A DNA stretch of 64,000 nt, taken from positions 1,167,026 through 1,231,025 of the forward strand of contig NZ_BDAI01000001.1 in the NCBI RefSeq assembly GCF_002091755.1, given 5' to 3'. The DNA comes from Pseudomonas nitroreducens NBRC 12694. GTDB taxonomy: Bacteria; Pseudomonadota; Gammaproteobacteria; Pseudomonadales; Pseudomonadaceae. Within the stretch, counting starts at the first letter, position 1, and each line of letters begins with the position of its first letter. The position numbers were made by a program, and so were the translations under genes. Of the stretch, positions 29,020-37,851 are shown in pieces. The notes beneath the pieces are model-generated. The model was not told the origin of the DNA. It searched no databases and was given only the letters and a program-made list of their open reading frames with translations.

Positions 29020-29228
29020 CGAGCGCACTCCTTACATCGATAGTCGGATAGGAAATGGGATGGCCGATGCTGCCGGCCGGCGGCGCAACTCTAGCGGGCA
29101 ATTAGTCAAAAAAGTGTCAATTTCGAAACACCGCACTTCCTTCAGAGTCTGGAGAATATCAAAGCAGAATCTGGCACTACCGTACGTCGTTTCGTATTAA
29201 CCAGTTTGTCGGAAATGGCCGCAAGACC

Positions 29229-29256
29229 TTGCGGGCCGCGGACAGCTTCCTAGACT
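29229..29256 (+). promoter_or_regulatory. Possible sigma-70 promoter of the MHYT gene
   Basis: TTGCGG and TAGACT are 16 bases apart, about 60 bp before the chosen start. A TGATATCA palindrome follows at 29268-29275. The rest of the 296-bp gap between the two divergent genes shows nothing else I can name. Confidence 0.3.
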
Positions 29257-29315
29257 CACATCAAAGTGATATCAATTCGCCAACCACCTCCCCCGACATC
29301 TGGAGCATCCCGCCC

Positions 29316-31478
29316 ATGGACTGGCAGAAGGACGCCTTACCCGATGCTGTGCTGTTGGAGTGCTCTCACAATTCCGGCCTGGTCCTGCTGGCCATCCTCA
29401 TCGCCTGCGTCGCCAGCTTCGTCGCGCTGAGCATCGCCGCACGGATGGTCCGCGCACCGCAACATGCGCACCGTTGGCAGTGGGTCGGCGGCATCTGCCT
29501 GGGCAGCGGCATCTGGTCGATGCACTTCGTCGCCATGCTGGCCTTCCGCTCGTCGGTTCCGCTGCACTTCTCCGGCGGCCTGACACTGATCTCCCTGCTC
29601 ATCGCCATCGCCATCTGCGTGGTCGCCATGCGCCTGCTCGCCCACGCGGGCCTTAGCCCCCTGCAGTACCTGCTGGCCGCCTGTTGCATCGGCGCCAGCA
29701 TCGCCGGGATGCACTACACCGGCATGGCCGCCATCGAGTCGCCGCCGATGCAGCATTACGACCCGCTGCTGGTTACCCTGTCGGTGCTGATGGCCGTGCT
29801 GGTGGCCTTCGTCGCCCTGGTACTGGCGCCGGTACTCAATCGCCAGCCGGCGGGCCGCCAGTGGATCTACCAGGTTTTCGCCAGCCTGCTGCTGGGTGGC
29901 GCCATCGCCAGTATGCACTTCACCGGCATGGCCGCCCTGACCCTGACCCTGCCCTCCTGGGTAGCGCCGGTGGCGGACCTTGGGCGCAACAACGCCATCC
30001 AGCTCGGCCTGATGGTTGGCCTGTTGGCCCTCGCCGTGGTGCTCGCCGGGCTCTGGGCGGCCTGGATCGAAGACAGCCTGGAAAGCAAGGAAAGCGAGTT
30101 GAGCCGGGTCAACGCCCTGCTCAGCCAACTGGACCACGCCAATGCCTCGCTGCAGCAATTGGCCCGCTTCGACGGCCTCACCGGCCTGCATAACCGCAAC
30201 GCGCTCAACGAGGAATTCACCGCCCGCCTGCAGCGCAATCGGCAGAAGGGCCAGGGCATGGCGGTCATCCTGCTGGACGTCGACCACTTCAAGCGGGTCA
30301 ACGATTCCCTTGGCCATGCCGCCGGGGACGAGCTGCTGTGCATCGTTTCCGAGCGCCTGCGCAGTGCGCTGCGCAGCACCGACCTGCTGGCGCGCTTTGG
30401 CGGCGACGAGTTCTGCATCCTCGCCGACCTGGGTGAGGACCACGAGGCGCGCATCCTCGCGCAACGCCTGATGCAGCGCATGAAGGAGCCGATCAGCACG
30501 GCCGGGCGCAACCTGGTGATGACCATGAGCGTGGGCATCAGCCTGTTCCCCAACGACGGCGATCAACCCGAAGAACTGCTCAAGCACGCGGACCTGGCGC
30601 TCTATCAGTCCAAGGGCAACGGCCGCAACGCCACGCATTTCTTCAGCCCGCACCTGAAGACCAAGGCAACCCAGGAGCTGCAGCTGGAGGAAGAACTGCG
30701 CAAGGCGTTGTGGGACGACGAGCTGGTGCTGTACTACCAGCCGATCCTGCGTATCGATCATGGCGAAGTGGAACAGCTCGAAGCGCTGGTGCGCTGGAAG
30801 CATCCTACCCACGGCCTGCTGGCGCCGGACCGCTTCATCGGCCTGGCGACCGCCAATGGCCTGATCGGTGCGCTCGACGCCTGGGTACTGCGCCGCGCCT
30901 GCGAGGACCTGCGACGCTTGCACGACCTGGGCCACACGGACCTGCGGGTAGCGGTGAACTGCTGCGCCAGCAACCTCGGCCGCGAAGGGCTGGTCGATGA
31001 AGTCCAGCAGACGCTCGAAGAAACCGGCCTTGCCGCGCGCTACCTGGAGATAGAGGTCACCGAGAACGCCGTGATGTCCAATATCAGCCAGGCCGTTCCC
31101 TTGCTCAACCGCCTGCGCGAGCTGGGTGTGAGCCTGTCGATCGACGATTTCGGCACCGGTTACTCATCGCTGTCCTATCTGCGCCAGCTGCCGCTGGATG
31201 CGCTGAAGGTGGACCGCTCCTTCATCCGCGACGTGCCGCAGTCGCGCCGCGACAGCGAGATCGCCCAGGCGATCATCGCCATGGCGCAGAAGCTGCACCT
31301 GAAGGTGATCGCCGAGGGCGTAGAGCACGCGCAGCAACTGACGTTCCTGCGCGATAACCATTGCGAGCTGGCCCAGGGTTACCTGTTCAGCCGCCCGTTG
31401 CCCCTCTCCGCACTGGTGGAATTCCTCGAGGCCTACCGCGAAGACAGCGACACGGCCTTGCTGCGCAATCAGGCCTGA
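29316..31478 (+). CDS. nbdA: MHYT-GGDEF-EAL membrane protein, NbdA-like
   Basis: This 720-residue protein starts at 29316 with GGAG ten bases upstream. Residues about 15-245 form a seven-helix MHYT sensor with three copies of the motif (SMHFVAML, GMHYTGMA, SMHFTGMA), proposed to bind copper and sense NO or O2. The GGDEF domain has an intact GGDEF at about 362 and an RSTD I-site five residues before it. The EAL domain has EALVRW (about 489), EVTENAVM and DDFGTGYSSL, so its phosphodiesterase site looks complete. By position it corresponds to PAO1 nbdA, whose GGDEF motif is reported degenerate (AGDEF). The paralogue MucR has the same architecture, so the symbol rests on synteny. Confidence 0.88.
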   Translation: MDWQKDALPDAVLLECSHNSGLVLLAILIACVASFVALSIAARMVRAPQHAHRWQWVGGICLGSGIWSMHFVAMLAFRSSVPLHFSGGLTLISLLIAIAICVVAMRLLAHAGLSPLQYLLAACCIGASIAGMHYTGMAAIESPPMQHYDPLLVTLSVLMAVLVAFVALVLAPVLNRQPAGRQWIYQVFASLLLGGAIASMHFTGMAALTLTLPSWVAPVADLGRNNAIQLGLMVGLLALAVVLAGLWAAWIEDSLESKESELSRVNALLSQLDHANASLQQLARFDGLTGLHNRNALNEEFTARLQRNRQKGQGMAVILLDVDHFKRVNDSLGHAAGDELLCIVSERLRSALRSTDLLARFGGDEFCILADLGEDHEARILAQRLMQRMKEPISTAGRNLVMTMSVGISLFPNDGDQPEELLKHADLALYQSKGNGRNATHFFSPHLKTKATQELQLEEELRKALWDDELVLYYQPILRIDHGEVEQLEALVRWKHPTHGLLAPDRFIGLATANGLIGALDAWVLRRACEDLRRLHDLGHTDLRVAVNCCASNLGREGLVDEVQQTLEETGLAARYLEIEVTENAVMSNISQAVPLLNRLRELGVSLSIDDFGTGYSSLSYLRQLPLDALKVDRSFIRDVPQSRRDSEIAQAIIAMAQKLHLKVIAEGVEHAQQLTFLRDNHCELAQGYLFSRPLPLSALVEFLEAYREDSDTALLRNQA

Positions 31479-31492
31479 CTGGGGGGGTTCCC

Positions 31493-32284
31493 TCAGAAAT
31501 CGAACTTCCCCGCACGCCAGCGCGGCAGCCAGCGCAGGGAGTCGGCGGTGGTGCCGGTGGGGCGGTACTCCGCGCCCAGCCAGCCGTCGTAGCCGACGTC
31601 ATCGAGCACCTGCAGCGGCACTTCGAATTCCATCTCGCCCGAGCCCGGCTCGCCGCGCTCGGGGTAGTCGGCGAACTGCACGTGGCCGATCTGGCCCATC
31701 AGCGCGTAGATGCAATCCACCAACTCCAGGCCCATGCGCGCCATGTGGTAGAGGTCCAGCTGCGCACGCAGGTTTTCCCGCGCCACGCGCTCGAGCATGT
31801 CCTGCAGGTGCTCCGGGGTATTGAGCAGGAAATCCTTCATGTCATGGCAGTTGATGGCTTCCATCAGCACGTCGGTGCCCGTGCCGGCGAAGGCATCGCA
31901 GGTGCTGCGCAGGCGCTCGGCCAGGGTCTGCAGAGCAACCTCGCGCTCCTGCCCCTCGACCAGCCGGCCGGCCAGCACGTTGACGTGCTGCGGCTTGACG
32001 ATGCGCGCGTAGTCCAGCGCCTTGGCCAGCGCCGCCTCGAACTCCGCCGCGCGCTCCGGCACAGCCGCAATGCCCGGGCCGCCCTGCATCAGGTCGCCGG
32101 CCGGCAGGTTGATGAGGATCAGCGGCAGGCCGGCTTCATCCAGTGCAGCTTTCAGGTCCTGCGCGGGGACGTCGTACGGGAACTGGATCTCCACGCCCTC
32201 GAAACCGGCCTTGGCGGCGGCGTCGATACGCTGCAGCAGCGGGACTTCGGTAAACAGCAGGGACAGGTTGGCGCAGAGTTTCAT
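31493..32284 (-). CDS. Hydroxypyruvate isomerase / 2-oxo-tetronate isomerase family (Hyi/OtnI)
   Basis: This 263-residue TIM-barrel protein of the xylose-isomerase-like superfamily carries the family's N-terminal MKLCANLSLLFTEVPLLQRI. Metal-ligand segments are EAINCHDMKDFLL, QLDLYHMARMG, HVQFADYPERGEPGSG and GAEYRP. Relatives interconvert hydroxypyruvate with tartronate semialdehyde, or act on 2-oxo-tetronates. Its ATG overlaps the stop of the upstream reductase gene as ATGA. Gcl (glyoxylate carboligase) and the tetronate kinase/aldolase genes are all absent, so the pathway is open. Confidence 0.88.
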   Translation of the reverse strand: MKLCANLSLLFTEVPLLQRIDAAAKAGFEGVEIQFPYDVPAQDLKAALDEAGLPLILINLPAGDLMQGGPGIAAVPERAAEFEAALAKALDYARIVKPQHVNVLAGRLVEGQEREVALQTLAERLRSTCDAFAGTGTDVLMEAINCHDMKDFLLNTPEHLQDMLERVARENLRAQLDLYHMARMGLELVDCIYALMGQIGHVQFADYPERGEPGSGEMEFEVPLQVLDDVGYDGWLGAEYRPTGTTADSLRWLPRWRAGKFDF

Positions 32285-33180
32285 ACGGGGAATTCCTTCG
32301 AAAGACGGTATTGCTCGACCAGGGTAGCCGGGTCGCGTTCAAGATTGCCCTGGCTACCGTGCAAGCGCATCAGTTGCGCGGCGAGGCCGCTCATCGGCGT
32401 GGCCGAGCCTTCCTCGCGGGAAAGCTTCACGGCAGTGTCCAGGTCCTTGAGCAGCGTGCGCACGTGCCACTTCACCGGCTCGAACTGGCTCTGCGCCATC
32501 TGCGGAGCCAGGATCTGCAAGGGTTTGGAATCGGCGAAACCGCCGGCCAGGGCGGGCGCGATCAGGCTGGCATCGACGCCGGATTTCTCCGCCAGCGCCA
32601 CCACTTCGGCGATCACCAGCGCATTGCAGGCGACGATCATCTGGTTGCACACCTTGGTCACCTGCCCCGCGCCGACGTCGCCCATGCGCGTCAGGCGCTG
32701 GCCGAGATGGGCCAGGATCGGCCGCACGCGCTCGATGTCCTCGACGCGCCCGCCCGCCATGATTGCCAACGTACCCGCTTCGGCGCCCGGCGTACCGCCG
32801 GAGACCGGCGCGTCGACCCAGCGCATGCCGGTGCGCGCTTCCAGCTCGGCGGCCATCTCGCGGGTGGCCGCCGGTTCCAGGCTGGAGAAGTCCACCAGCA
32901 CCTGGCCTGCGCGAGCGCCCTCGATGATGCCGCCGGCACCGAACACCACTTCGCGCACGGCGGCAGTATCGGCCAGGCAGAGCATCACCACCTCGGCATC
33001 GGCACACAACTGCGCAGGCATCGCCACGGCCTGCGCACCTTCGGCGGCGAGCAGTTCGCGCTTGCCGGCGGAGCGATTCCACACCGTCAGCGGGAAGCCG
33101 GCGGCAAGCAGGCGGCGGGACATGGGCACGCCCATCAGGCCGAGGCCGGCAAAGGCAAGGGAGGGAATGGCGGACGACAT
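32281..33180 (-). CDS. Beta-hydroxyacid dehydrogenase (tartronate semialdehyde reductase / 3-hydroxyisobutyrate dehydrogenase-like)
   Basis: This 299-residue protein starts at 33180, with GGAG about nine bases upstream. The Rossmann motif GLGLMGVPMSRRLLAAG is at residues 11-27. DAPVSGGTPGAEAGTLAIMAGG is the substrate-binding signature, and GAGQVTKVCNQMI holds the catalytic lysine. Pairing with a Hyi-type isomerase favours reduction of tartronate semialdehyde to D-glycerate. The gene is first in the two-gene operon and diverges from the PhnD-type importer. Confidence 0.88.
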   Translation of the reverse strand: MSSAIPSLAFAGLGLMGVPMSRRLLAAGFPLTVWNRSAGKRELLAAEGAQAVAMPAQLCADAEVVMLCLADTAAVREVVFGAGGIIEGARAGQVLVDFSSLEPAATREMAAELEARTGMRWVDAPVSGGTPGAEAGTLAIMAGGRVEDIERVRPILAHLGQRLTRMGDVGAGQVTKVCNQMIVACNALVIAEVVALAEKSGVDASLIAPALAGGFADSKPLQILAPQMAQSQFEPVKWHVRTLLKDLDTAVKLSREEGSATPMSGLAAQLMRLHGSQGNLERDPATLVEQYRLSKEFPV

Positions 33181-33346
33181 GGACAATCTCCAGTACAGAG
33201 GTGGGAAAGTACGGGGATCGGCATTCTAACAGGCGCCGGTTACTGCCGGCCGAAGGCGCCGCGACGAAACCGCAGGGCAGCCAAACAGACGCGCCGCCAC
33301 TATACTGCCGGAGTTTTTTCCGCCATTGACCCGGAGAACTCTCCCC

Positions 33347-34204
33347 ATGCTCAAACGCACCCTGGCGCTCGCCGCCGGTTTCGCCCTGTCCCTGTCCGCC
33401 GTCTTCGCCCACGCCGATACACCGAAGGAACTCAAGGTCTCCGCCATCCCCGACGAAGCCCCGACCGAACTGCTGCGCAAGTTCAAGCCGCTGGGCGCCT
33501 ACCTTGAAGAGCAACTGGGCATGCCGGTGAAGTTCATCCCGGTGTCCGACTACGCCGGCGTGGTCGAGGCCCTGGCCTCGGATCGCCTGGACATGGCCTG
33601 GCTGGGCGGCTTCACCTTCGTCCAGGCGCGCTTGAAGACCGGCAACGCCATCCCGCTGGTGCAACGCGAGCAGGACCAGCAGTTCACCAGCAAATTCATC
33701 ACTGCCGACCCGAACGTGAAATCGATCCAGGACCTCAAGGGCAAGACCTTCGCCTTCGGCTCGGTCTCGTCCACCTCCGGCAGCCTGATGCCGCGCTACT
33801 TCATGCAGAAGGACGGCGTGGTGCCCGAGCAGTTCTTCTCCCGCGTCGCCTATTCCGGCGCCCACGACGCCACCGTGGCCTGGGTCCAGGCCGGCAAGGT
33901 CGATGCTGGCGTGCTCAACGCTTCGGTCTGGCAGAAGCTGGTGGACAGCGGCAAGGTCGACACCAACAAGGTGAAGGTCTTCGCCACTACGCCGACCTAC
34001 TACGACTACAACTGGACCGTGCGCGGCAACCTCGATCCGGCCCTGGCCGAGAAGATCAAGAAAGCCTTCCTCGCTCTCGACCCGGGCAAGCCGCGCGACA
34101 AGGAAATCCTCGACCTGCAGGCGGCCAGCCGCTTCATCGAGACCCAGCCTGAGAACTACAAGGGCATCGAGGAATCGGCGCGCGCCGCCGGCCTGCTGAA
34201 GTGA
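33347..34204 (+). CDS. PhnD-type periplasmic binding protein
   Basis: The ATG at 33347 gives 285 residues, preceded by GGAG and, further up, a TATACT -10 at 33301-33306. A signal peptide (KRTLALAAGFALSLSAVFAHA) is followed by a PhnD/PtxB/HtxB-like fold. SDYAGVVEALASDRLDMAWLGGFTFVQA and FAFGSVSSTSGSLMPRYFM are the phosphonate-binding family signatures. The ligand may be a phosphonate, phosphite or a different anion. No C-P lyase or phosphite dehydrogenase gene lies beside it. It is the first gene of a four-gene importer operon. Confidence 0.88.
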   Translation: MLKRTLALAAGFALSLSAVFAHADTPKELKVSAIPDEAPTELLRKFKPLGAYLEEQLGMPVKFIPVSDYAGVVEALASDRLDMAWLGGFTFVQARLKTGNAIPLVQREQDQQFTSKFITADPNVKSIQDLKGKTFAFGSVSSTSGSLMPRYFMQKDGVVPEQFFSRVAYSGAHDATVAWVQAGKVDAGVLNASVWQKLVDSGKVDTNKVKVFATTPTYYDYNWTVRGNLDPALAEKIKKAFLALDPGKPRDKEILDLQAASRFIETQPENYKGIEESARAAGLLK

Positions 34205-35007
34205 CCCTGAAACTGACCGGCGTGGAGCACATCCACGCCAATGGCCAGCGCTCGCTCGCCGGTATCGACCTGAGCGTCGATGCCGGCGAACGGGTGGCGA
34301 TCATCGGCCCTTCGGGCGCCGGCAAGACCACCCTGCTGCGCATCCTGGCCACCGCCCTGAAACCCGCTTCCGGCAGTTTCGACCTGCTAGGCACCCAGCC
34401 CTGGGCACTGAGCGGCCCCGCGCGCCAGCGCCTGCGCTCGCGTATCGCCCTGGTGCATCAGGCTCCGCCGCTGCCACCGCGCCAGCGGGTGGTCACCGCC
34501 GTTCTCGCCGGCCGCCTCGGCCATTGGCCGTTGTGGAAGAGCCTGGCCAGCCTGCTCTACCCCCTCGACAGCGCTGGTGCCCGCAGCGAGTTGCAGCGCC
34601 TGGACCTGGGCGACAAGCTCTTCGAACGTTGCGACAAGCTTTCCGGCGGCCAGCTGCAACGCGTCGGCATCGCCCGTGCGCTGTACCAGCAGGCCGAAGT
34701 GCTGCTGGCGGATGAACCCGTCTCGGCCATGGACCCCGTACTCGCCGGCCACACCCTCGGCGTGTTGACTCGGGAAGCGCAGAACCGCGGCGTAACGCTG
34801 CTCGCCAGCTTGCATGCCGTGGACCTGGCGCTGGAGCACTTCCCGCGTATCGTCGGCGTGCGTGATGGCCGTATCGCCTTCGACAAGGCGGCACAGAGCG
34901 TCAGCCCCGACGACCTGCGCGCGCTGTACGCCAACGAGCAGCTCGGCCAGCAGGGCGCTTCCTCGCCGGAAGGCAGGCCCGTGGTGGTGCAGATCCCGCG
35001 ATGCTGA
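34201..35007 (+). CDS. ABC transporter ATPase, PhnC-like
   Basis: Translation starts at a GTG that overlaps the upstream TGA as GTGA, giving 268 residues. Walker A is GPSGAGKT, the signature is LSGGQLQRVGIARAL, and Walker B is VLLADEPVSAMDP with the H-loop in LASLHAVDLAL. It should energise the two permeases that follow. The gene overlaps the next one by seven bases. Confidence 0.92.
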   Translation: MTLKLTGVEHIHANGQRSLAGIDLSVDAGERVAIIGPSGAGKTTLLRILATALKPASGSFDLLGTQPWALSGPARQRLRSRIALVHQAPPLPPRQRVVTAVLAGRLGHWPLWKSLASLLYPLDSAGARSELQRLDLGDKLFERCDKLSGGQLQRVGIARALYQQAEVLLADEPVSAMDPVLAGHTLGVLTREAQNRGVTLLASLHAVDLALEHFPRIVGVRDGRIAFDKAAQSVSPDDLRALYANEQLGQQGASSPEGRPVVVQIPRC

Positions 35008-35843
35008 ACCCTGCTCTGTCGAAGACCTCGCTCCGCGATCCGGCGGCGCTGCCGCGCCTGCTGCTCACCCTGCTGGCCCTGGCCCTGCTGTGGCCTGGAG
35101 TGCGCCTGTCCGAACTGGATATCGCCGGCCTGTTCAGTGGCGACAACGCGCGGACCATGGCGAACTTCCTAGCCGGCTTCTGGCCGCCGGCCCATGACGA
35201 GGAATTCCTCGCCCTGCTCGGCCGCGCCACCCTGGAAACCCTGGCCATCGCCACCGCCGGCATGGCGCTGGCCTGGCTGATCGCCTTCCCCGCCGCCTTG
35301 CTGGCAACCCGCGCGCTGTCGATCTCCGCCCTACCCCGCGGCGGGCTGCCGGCCTGGTGGGCGCGAGCGCTGCGCTGGCCGGTGCGCGGCCTGCTGATCG
35401 TGCTGCGCAGCGTGCCGGAAATTGTCTGGGCGCTGCTGTTCGTCCGCGCCGTGGGCCTGGGTCCCACCGCCGGCGTACTGGCCATCGCCATCACCTACGG
35501 CGGCATGCTCGGCAAGGTCTACGCGGAAATCTTCGAATCGGTGGACCCGCGACCGACGCGCGCTGTGCTGCTGGGCGGCGGCTCGCGGTTGCAGGCCTTC
35601 GCCTACGGCGTGCTGCCCTCGGCGGCGGCGGAACTGATTTCCTACACCGTCTATCGCTGGGAGTGCGCGATCCGCGCCTCGGTGGTGATGGGCTTCGTCG
35701 GCGCCGGCGGCCTCGGCCAGCAGATCGACCTGTCGCTGCGCATGTTCGCCGGCGGCGAGGTGGCCAGCATCCTGCTGACCTTCCTAGTGCTGGTGCTGGC
35801 CGCCGACCTGCTCAGCCGCTTCCTGCGCGGGAGGCTCGAATGA
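35001..35843 (+). CDS. ABC transporter permease 1, PhnE-like
   Basis: This 280-residue inner-membrane permease has about six helices and the BPD_transp_1 EAA region near residues 170-190 (YAEIFESVDPRPTRAVLLGGGS). RSVPEIVWALLFVRAVGLGP and VMGFVGAGGLGQQIDLSLR are typical of phosphonate permeases. It overlaps both neighbours by a few bases, so the four genes form one tightly coupled operon. Confidence 0.9.
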   Translation: MLNPALSKTSLRDPAALPRLLLTLLALALLWPGVRLSELDIAGLFSGDNARTMANFLAGFWPPAHDEEFLALLGRATLETLAIATAGMALAWLIAFPAALLATRALSISALPRGGLPAWWARALRWPVRGLLIVLRSVPEIVWALLFVRAVGLGPTAGVLAIAITYGGMLGKVYAEIFESVDPRPTRAVLLGGGSRLQAFAYGVLPSAAAELISYTVYRWECAIRASVVMGFVGAGGLGQQIDLSLRMFAGGEVASILLTFLVLVLAADLLSRFLRGRLE

Positions 35844-36610
35844 CCGGCCTGCTGCGCAGCCTGGGCTGGCTGCTGCTGATCCTGCTCGCCGTCGGCGCGT
35901 CCTTCGCCTACCTGGAGATGGACAGCGGCGGCCTGTTCGACGCGCGCGGCCTGGGCCAGATGCTTGATTACGGGCGCGATTTCCTCTCGCCGGACCTGAG
36001 CGCAACGCACCTCGCGGCAGTCGGGCGCGGCGCCCTGGAGACCCTGGCCATGTCGGCCATCGGCACCCTGCTCGCAGCGCTGCTGGGCATGCTGCTGGCG
36101 CTGCCCGCGGCCGGGCGCTTCGGGCGTATTGCGCAGAGCCTCTCGCGGCTGCTGCTCAACGCCCTGCGCGCGGTGCCGGAACTGGTCTGGGGCGCACTGA
36201 TGGTGCTGGCCGCCGGCCTGGGCCCGAACGCCGGCACGCTCGCCCTGGCCCTGCACACCGGCGGCGTGCTCGGCCGGCTGTTCGCCGAGGCGCTGGAGAA
36301 TTCCCCGAGCGCCCCGGCAGAAGCCGTGCGCCTGGCCGGTGGCGGACGCATCGCCGCATTCGCCTACGGCACCCTGCCGGCCGTCTGGCCGCAACTGGTG
36401 GCGTACATGCTCTACCGCTGGGAGAACAACATCCGCATGGCCAGCGTGCTCGGCTTCGTCGGCGCGGGTGGGCTGGGGCAGATGCTGTATTTCAGCCTCA
36501 GCCTGTTCCAGCAGGCCCAGGCGGCGACCGTGATCCTCGCCATGCTGTTGCTGGTGCTGTGTGTGGATTCGCTCAGCGCCTGGGCGCGGCAGCGCTGGGT
36601 GAGCCACTAG
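35840..36610 (+). CDS. ABC transporter permease 2, PhnE-like
   Basis: This 256-residue permease starts with an ATG overlapping the previous stop as ATGA. It is a divergent copy of permease 1. RAVPELVWGALMVLAAGLGP and LGFVGAGGLGQMLYFSLS line up with the equivalent segments, so the channel is probably a heterodimer. About six hydrophobic helices are visible. It ends the importer operon and is followed by REP sequence and a terminator. Confidence 0.9.
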   Translation: MTGLLRSLGWLLLILLAVGASFAYLEMDSGGLFDARGLGQMLDYGRDFLSPDLSATHLAAVGRGALETLAMSAIGTLLAALLGMLLALPAAGRFGRIAQSLSRLLLNALRAVPELVWGALMVLAAGLGPNAGTLALALHTGGVLGRLFAEALENSPSAPAEAVRLAGGGRIAAFAYGTLPAVWPQLVAYMLYRWENNIRMASVLGFVGAGGLGQMLYFSLSLFQQAQAATVILAMLLLVLCVDSLSAWARQRWVSH

Positions 36611-36638
36611 CGCTGGTGGAAGCGAGTGGGCCCCCCAG

Positions 36639-36719
36639 TTCTTGCTCGCGAACCGCCTCACGACGGAGTCACCGGTGAATCCGTTCGCGAGCAAGCTCGC
36701 TCCTACAGGTGAACCGCCG
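36639..36719. repeat. REP inverted pair after the ABC importer
   Basis: The right copy ends in GCGAGCAAGCTCGCTCCTACA. The left copy (TTCTTGCTCGCGAAC) is shortened and faces it. This is the same family as at 4508-4583 and 58851-58880, again at an operon 3' end. Confidence 0.8.
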
Positions 36720-36741
36720 GCGCCTGGCGGGGCAGGACCGC

Positions 36742-36785
36742 ACGCAATAAAAAGCCCGGCACACAGGCCAGGCTTTTTATTGCGT
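36742..36785. terminator. Bidirectional terminator, 15-bp perfect stem
   Basis: ACGCAATAAAAAGCC is repeated inverted as GGCTTTTTATTGCGT around a short GC-rich loop. The embedded A5 and T5 runs allow termination of both the importer operon and the convergent DUF5064 gene. Confidence 0.88.
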
Positions 36786-36792
36786 ACGTCGG

Positions 36793-37158
36793 TTACGAGT
36801 CGCCGTGGATCACCTTGTCCAGGTCGATCGGGTCGCCGGGCTGGGTGCCGAGCTTCTGACGGATGTCCTCGAACATCGCGTCGTATTCCTTGTGATTGCG
36901 CACCATCGAGCCGAATCGCGGGTGCAGGCCATGCTTCTGCGCGATGCGGGTGGCATCGCTGGCGAAATTGAAGGCCTGTTCCTTGGGCATGTCCCATTCT
37001 TCGGTGAAGGCATTGCCGTCGATCTCGCCCTTCATGACGAAGTGAACGATGGTGCCTTTTTCCACATCCTTGCGGACTTCATAGTTGATGTGAGCGTCGA
37101 TCTCCTGCTGCCCCAGCCCCGGCAGGGACTGGAGATGCAGATGGCCCGGTTCGAACAT
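36793..37158 (-). CDS. DUF5064 family protein
   Basis: The 121-residue acidic protein opens MFEPGHLHLQSLPGLGQ and alternates beta strands (THINY-like, GTIVHFVMKGEIDG) with a helical C-terminus. It matches the Pseudomonas-restricted DUF5064 family as I know it. It has no signal peptide or catalytic motif. Function is unknown. Confidence 0.75.
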   Translation of the reverse strand: MFEPGHLHLQSLPGLGQQEIDAHINYEVRKDVEKGTIVHFVMKGEIDGNAFTEEWDMPKEQAFNFASDATRIAQKHGLHPRFGSMVRNHKEYDAMFEDIRQKLGTQPGDPIDLDKVIHGDS

Positions 37159-37224
37159 GGCGAATCTCCTTCTATGGAATCCCGACAGTCTAGCCGGCCT
37201 TGGCGAATTGGAAATCGCCCAGTG

Positions 37225-37542
37225 TCAGTGCACGGACTCTTTTCGAACTCTTTCCTGTACCAGCACCCAGGGGGCGATCACTACCGCCCAGAGCTCCGGG
37301 TCGCGGTCGAGAAAATCCTGCGCGAGCTTTTCGTCGACCTTGCTCAGCTCACCACTGGCCAGCCAGGCCGATACCTTCGCCCTGTCGTCCTCGGCCACGC
37401 CCATCGCGACCTCCACCAGATCGGCAGAACCCGCGACCTTGAGCAGGCTCCCGCGGGCAAAGAAGGGCGCGAGCTCCTGCCAGGAAATCTTCGCGGTTTC
37501 GCCAAGCAACTTGGCATAGAGGGTGCTAGCTTCTTCTGTCAT
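37225..37542 (-). CDS. DUF2288 family protein
   Basis: This 105-residue protein begins MTEEASTLYAKLLGET at 37542. ISWQELAPFFARGSLLKV and the tail LWAVVIAPWVLVQERV fit DUF2288, a small family of proteobacterial proteins without known function. It is probably cytoplasmic and helical. The gene runs away from braC. Confidence 0.78.
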   Translation of the reverse strand: MTEEASTLYAKLLGETAKISWQELAPFFARGSLLKVAGSADLVEVAMGVAEDDRAKVSAWLASGELSKVDEKLAQDFLDRDPELWAVVIAPWVLVQERVRKESVH

Positions 37543-37851
37543 GGATCTCACCTGGTAAACGAACGGCGCCATGATAGCGCCGGGACCGCGCCAGGCAAGG
37601 TTCGGACGGCGTTTTCCATGGTGACGAAAAACCCATGGGGATGAGTCGGAAGGCGCCGTTTTTCTGTACGTTTGTTTCAATCTTGCGACATGCCCACAGT
37701 CGGCTGTCCGCCCCCCGCTTTTCAAGCGGTCCGGCGGCACTCTACACTGTACCGGTACAGTTGCCGGTGGGCCTGTCCGGGGCAATCCCGGTCCGGTAGC
37801 CCCTCGGCCACCAGGACTACAAAAACGAAAACACAAGAAGAGTGGAGCACT
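37543..37851. other. Divergent region upstream of braC
   Basis: These 309 bp between the DUF2288 and braC starts carry no gene. The left part presumably holds the DUF2288 promoter. The right part holds the probable braC promoter and palindrome, described separately, and a 90-base leader. Confidence 0.5.
37720..37761 (+). promoter_or_regulatory. Probable braC promoter with overlapping palindrome
   Basis: TTTCAA (37720-37725) and TACACT (37743-37748) are 17 bases apart. Immediately over the -10 and start region lies the perfect 16-base palindrome ACTGTACCGGTACAGT (37746-37761). Such placement fits repressor binding. The regulator is unknown. Confidence 0.5.
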
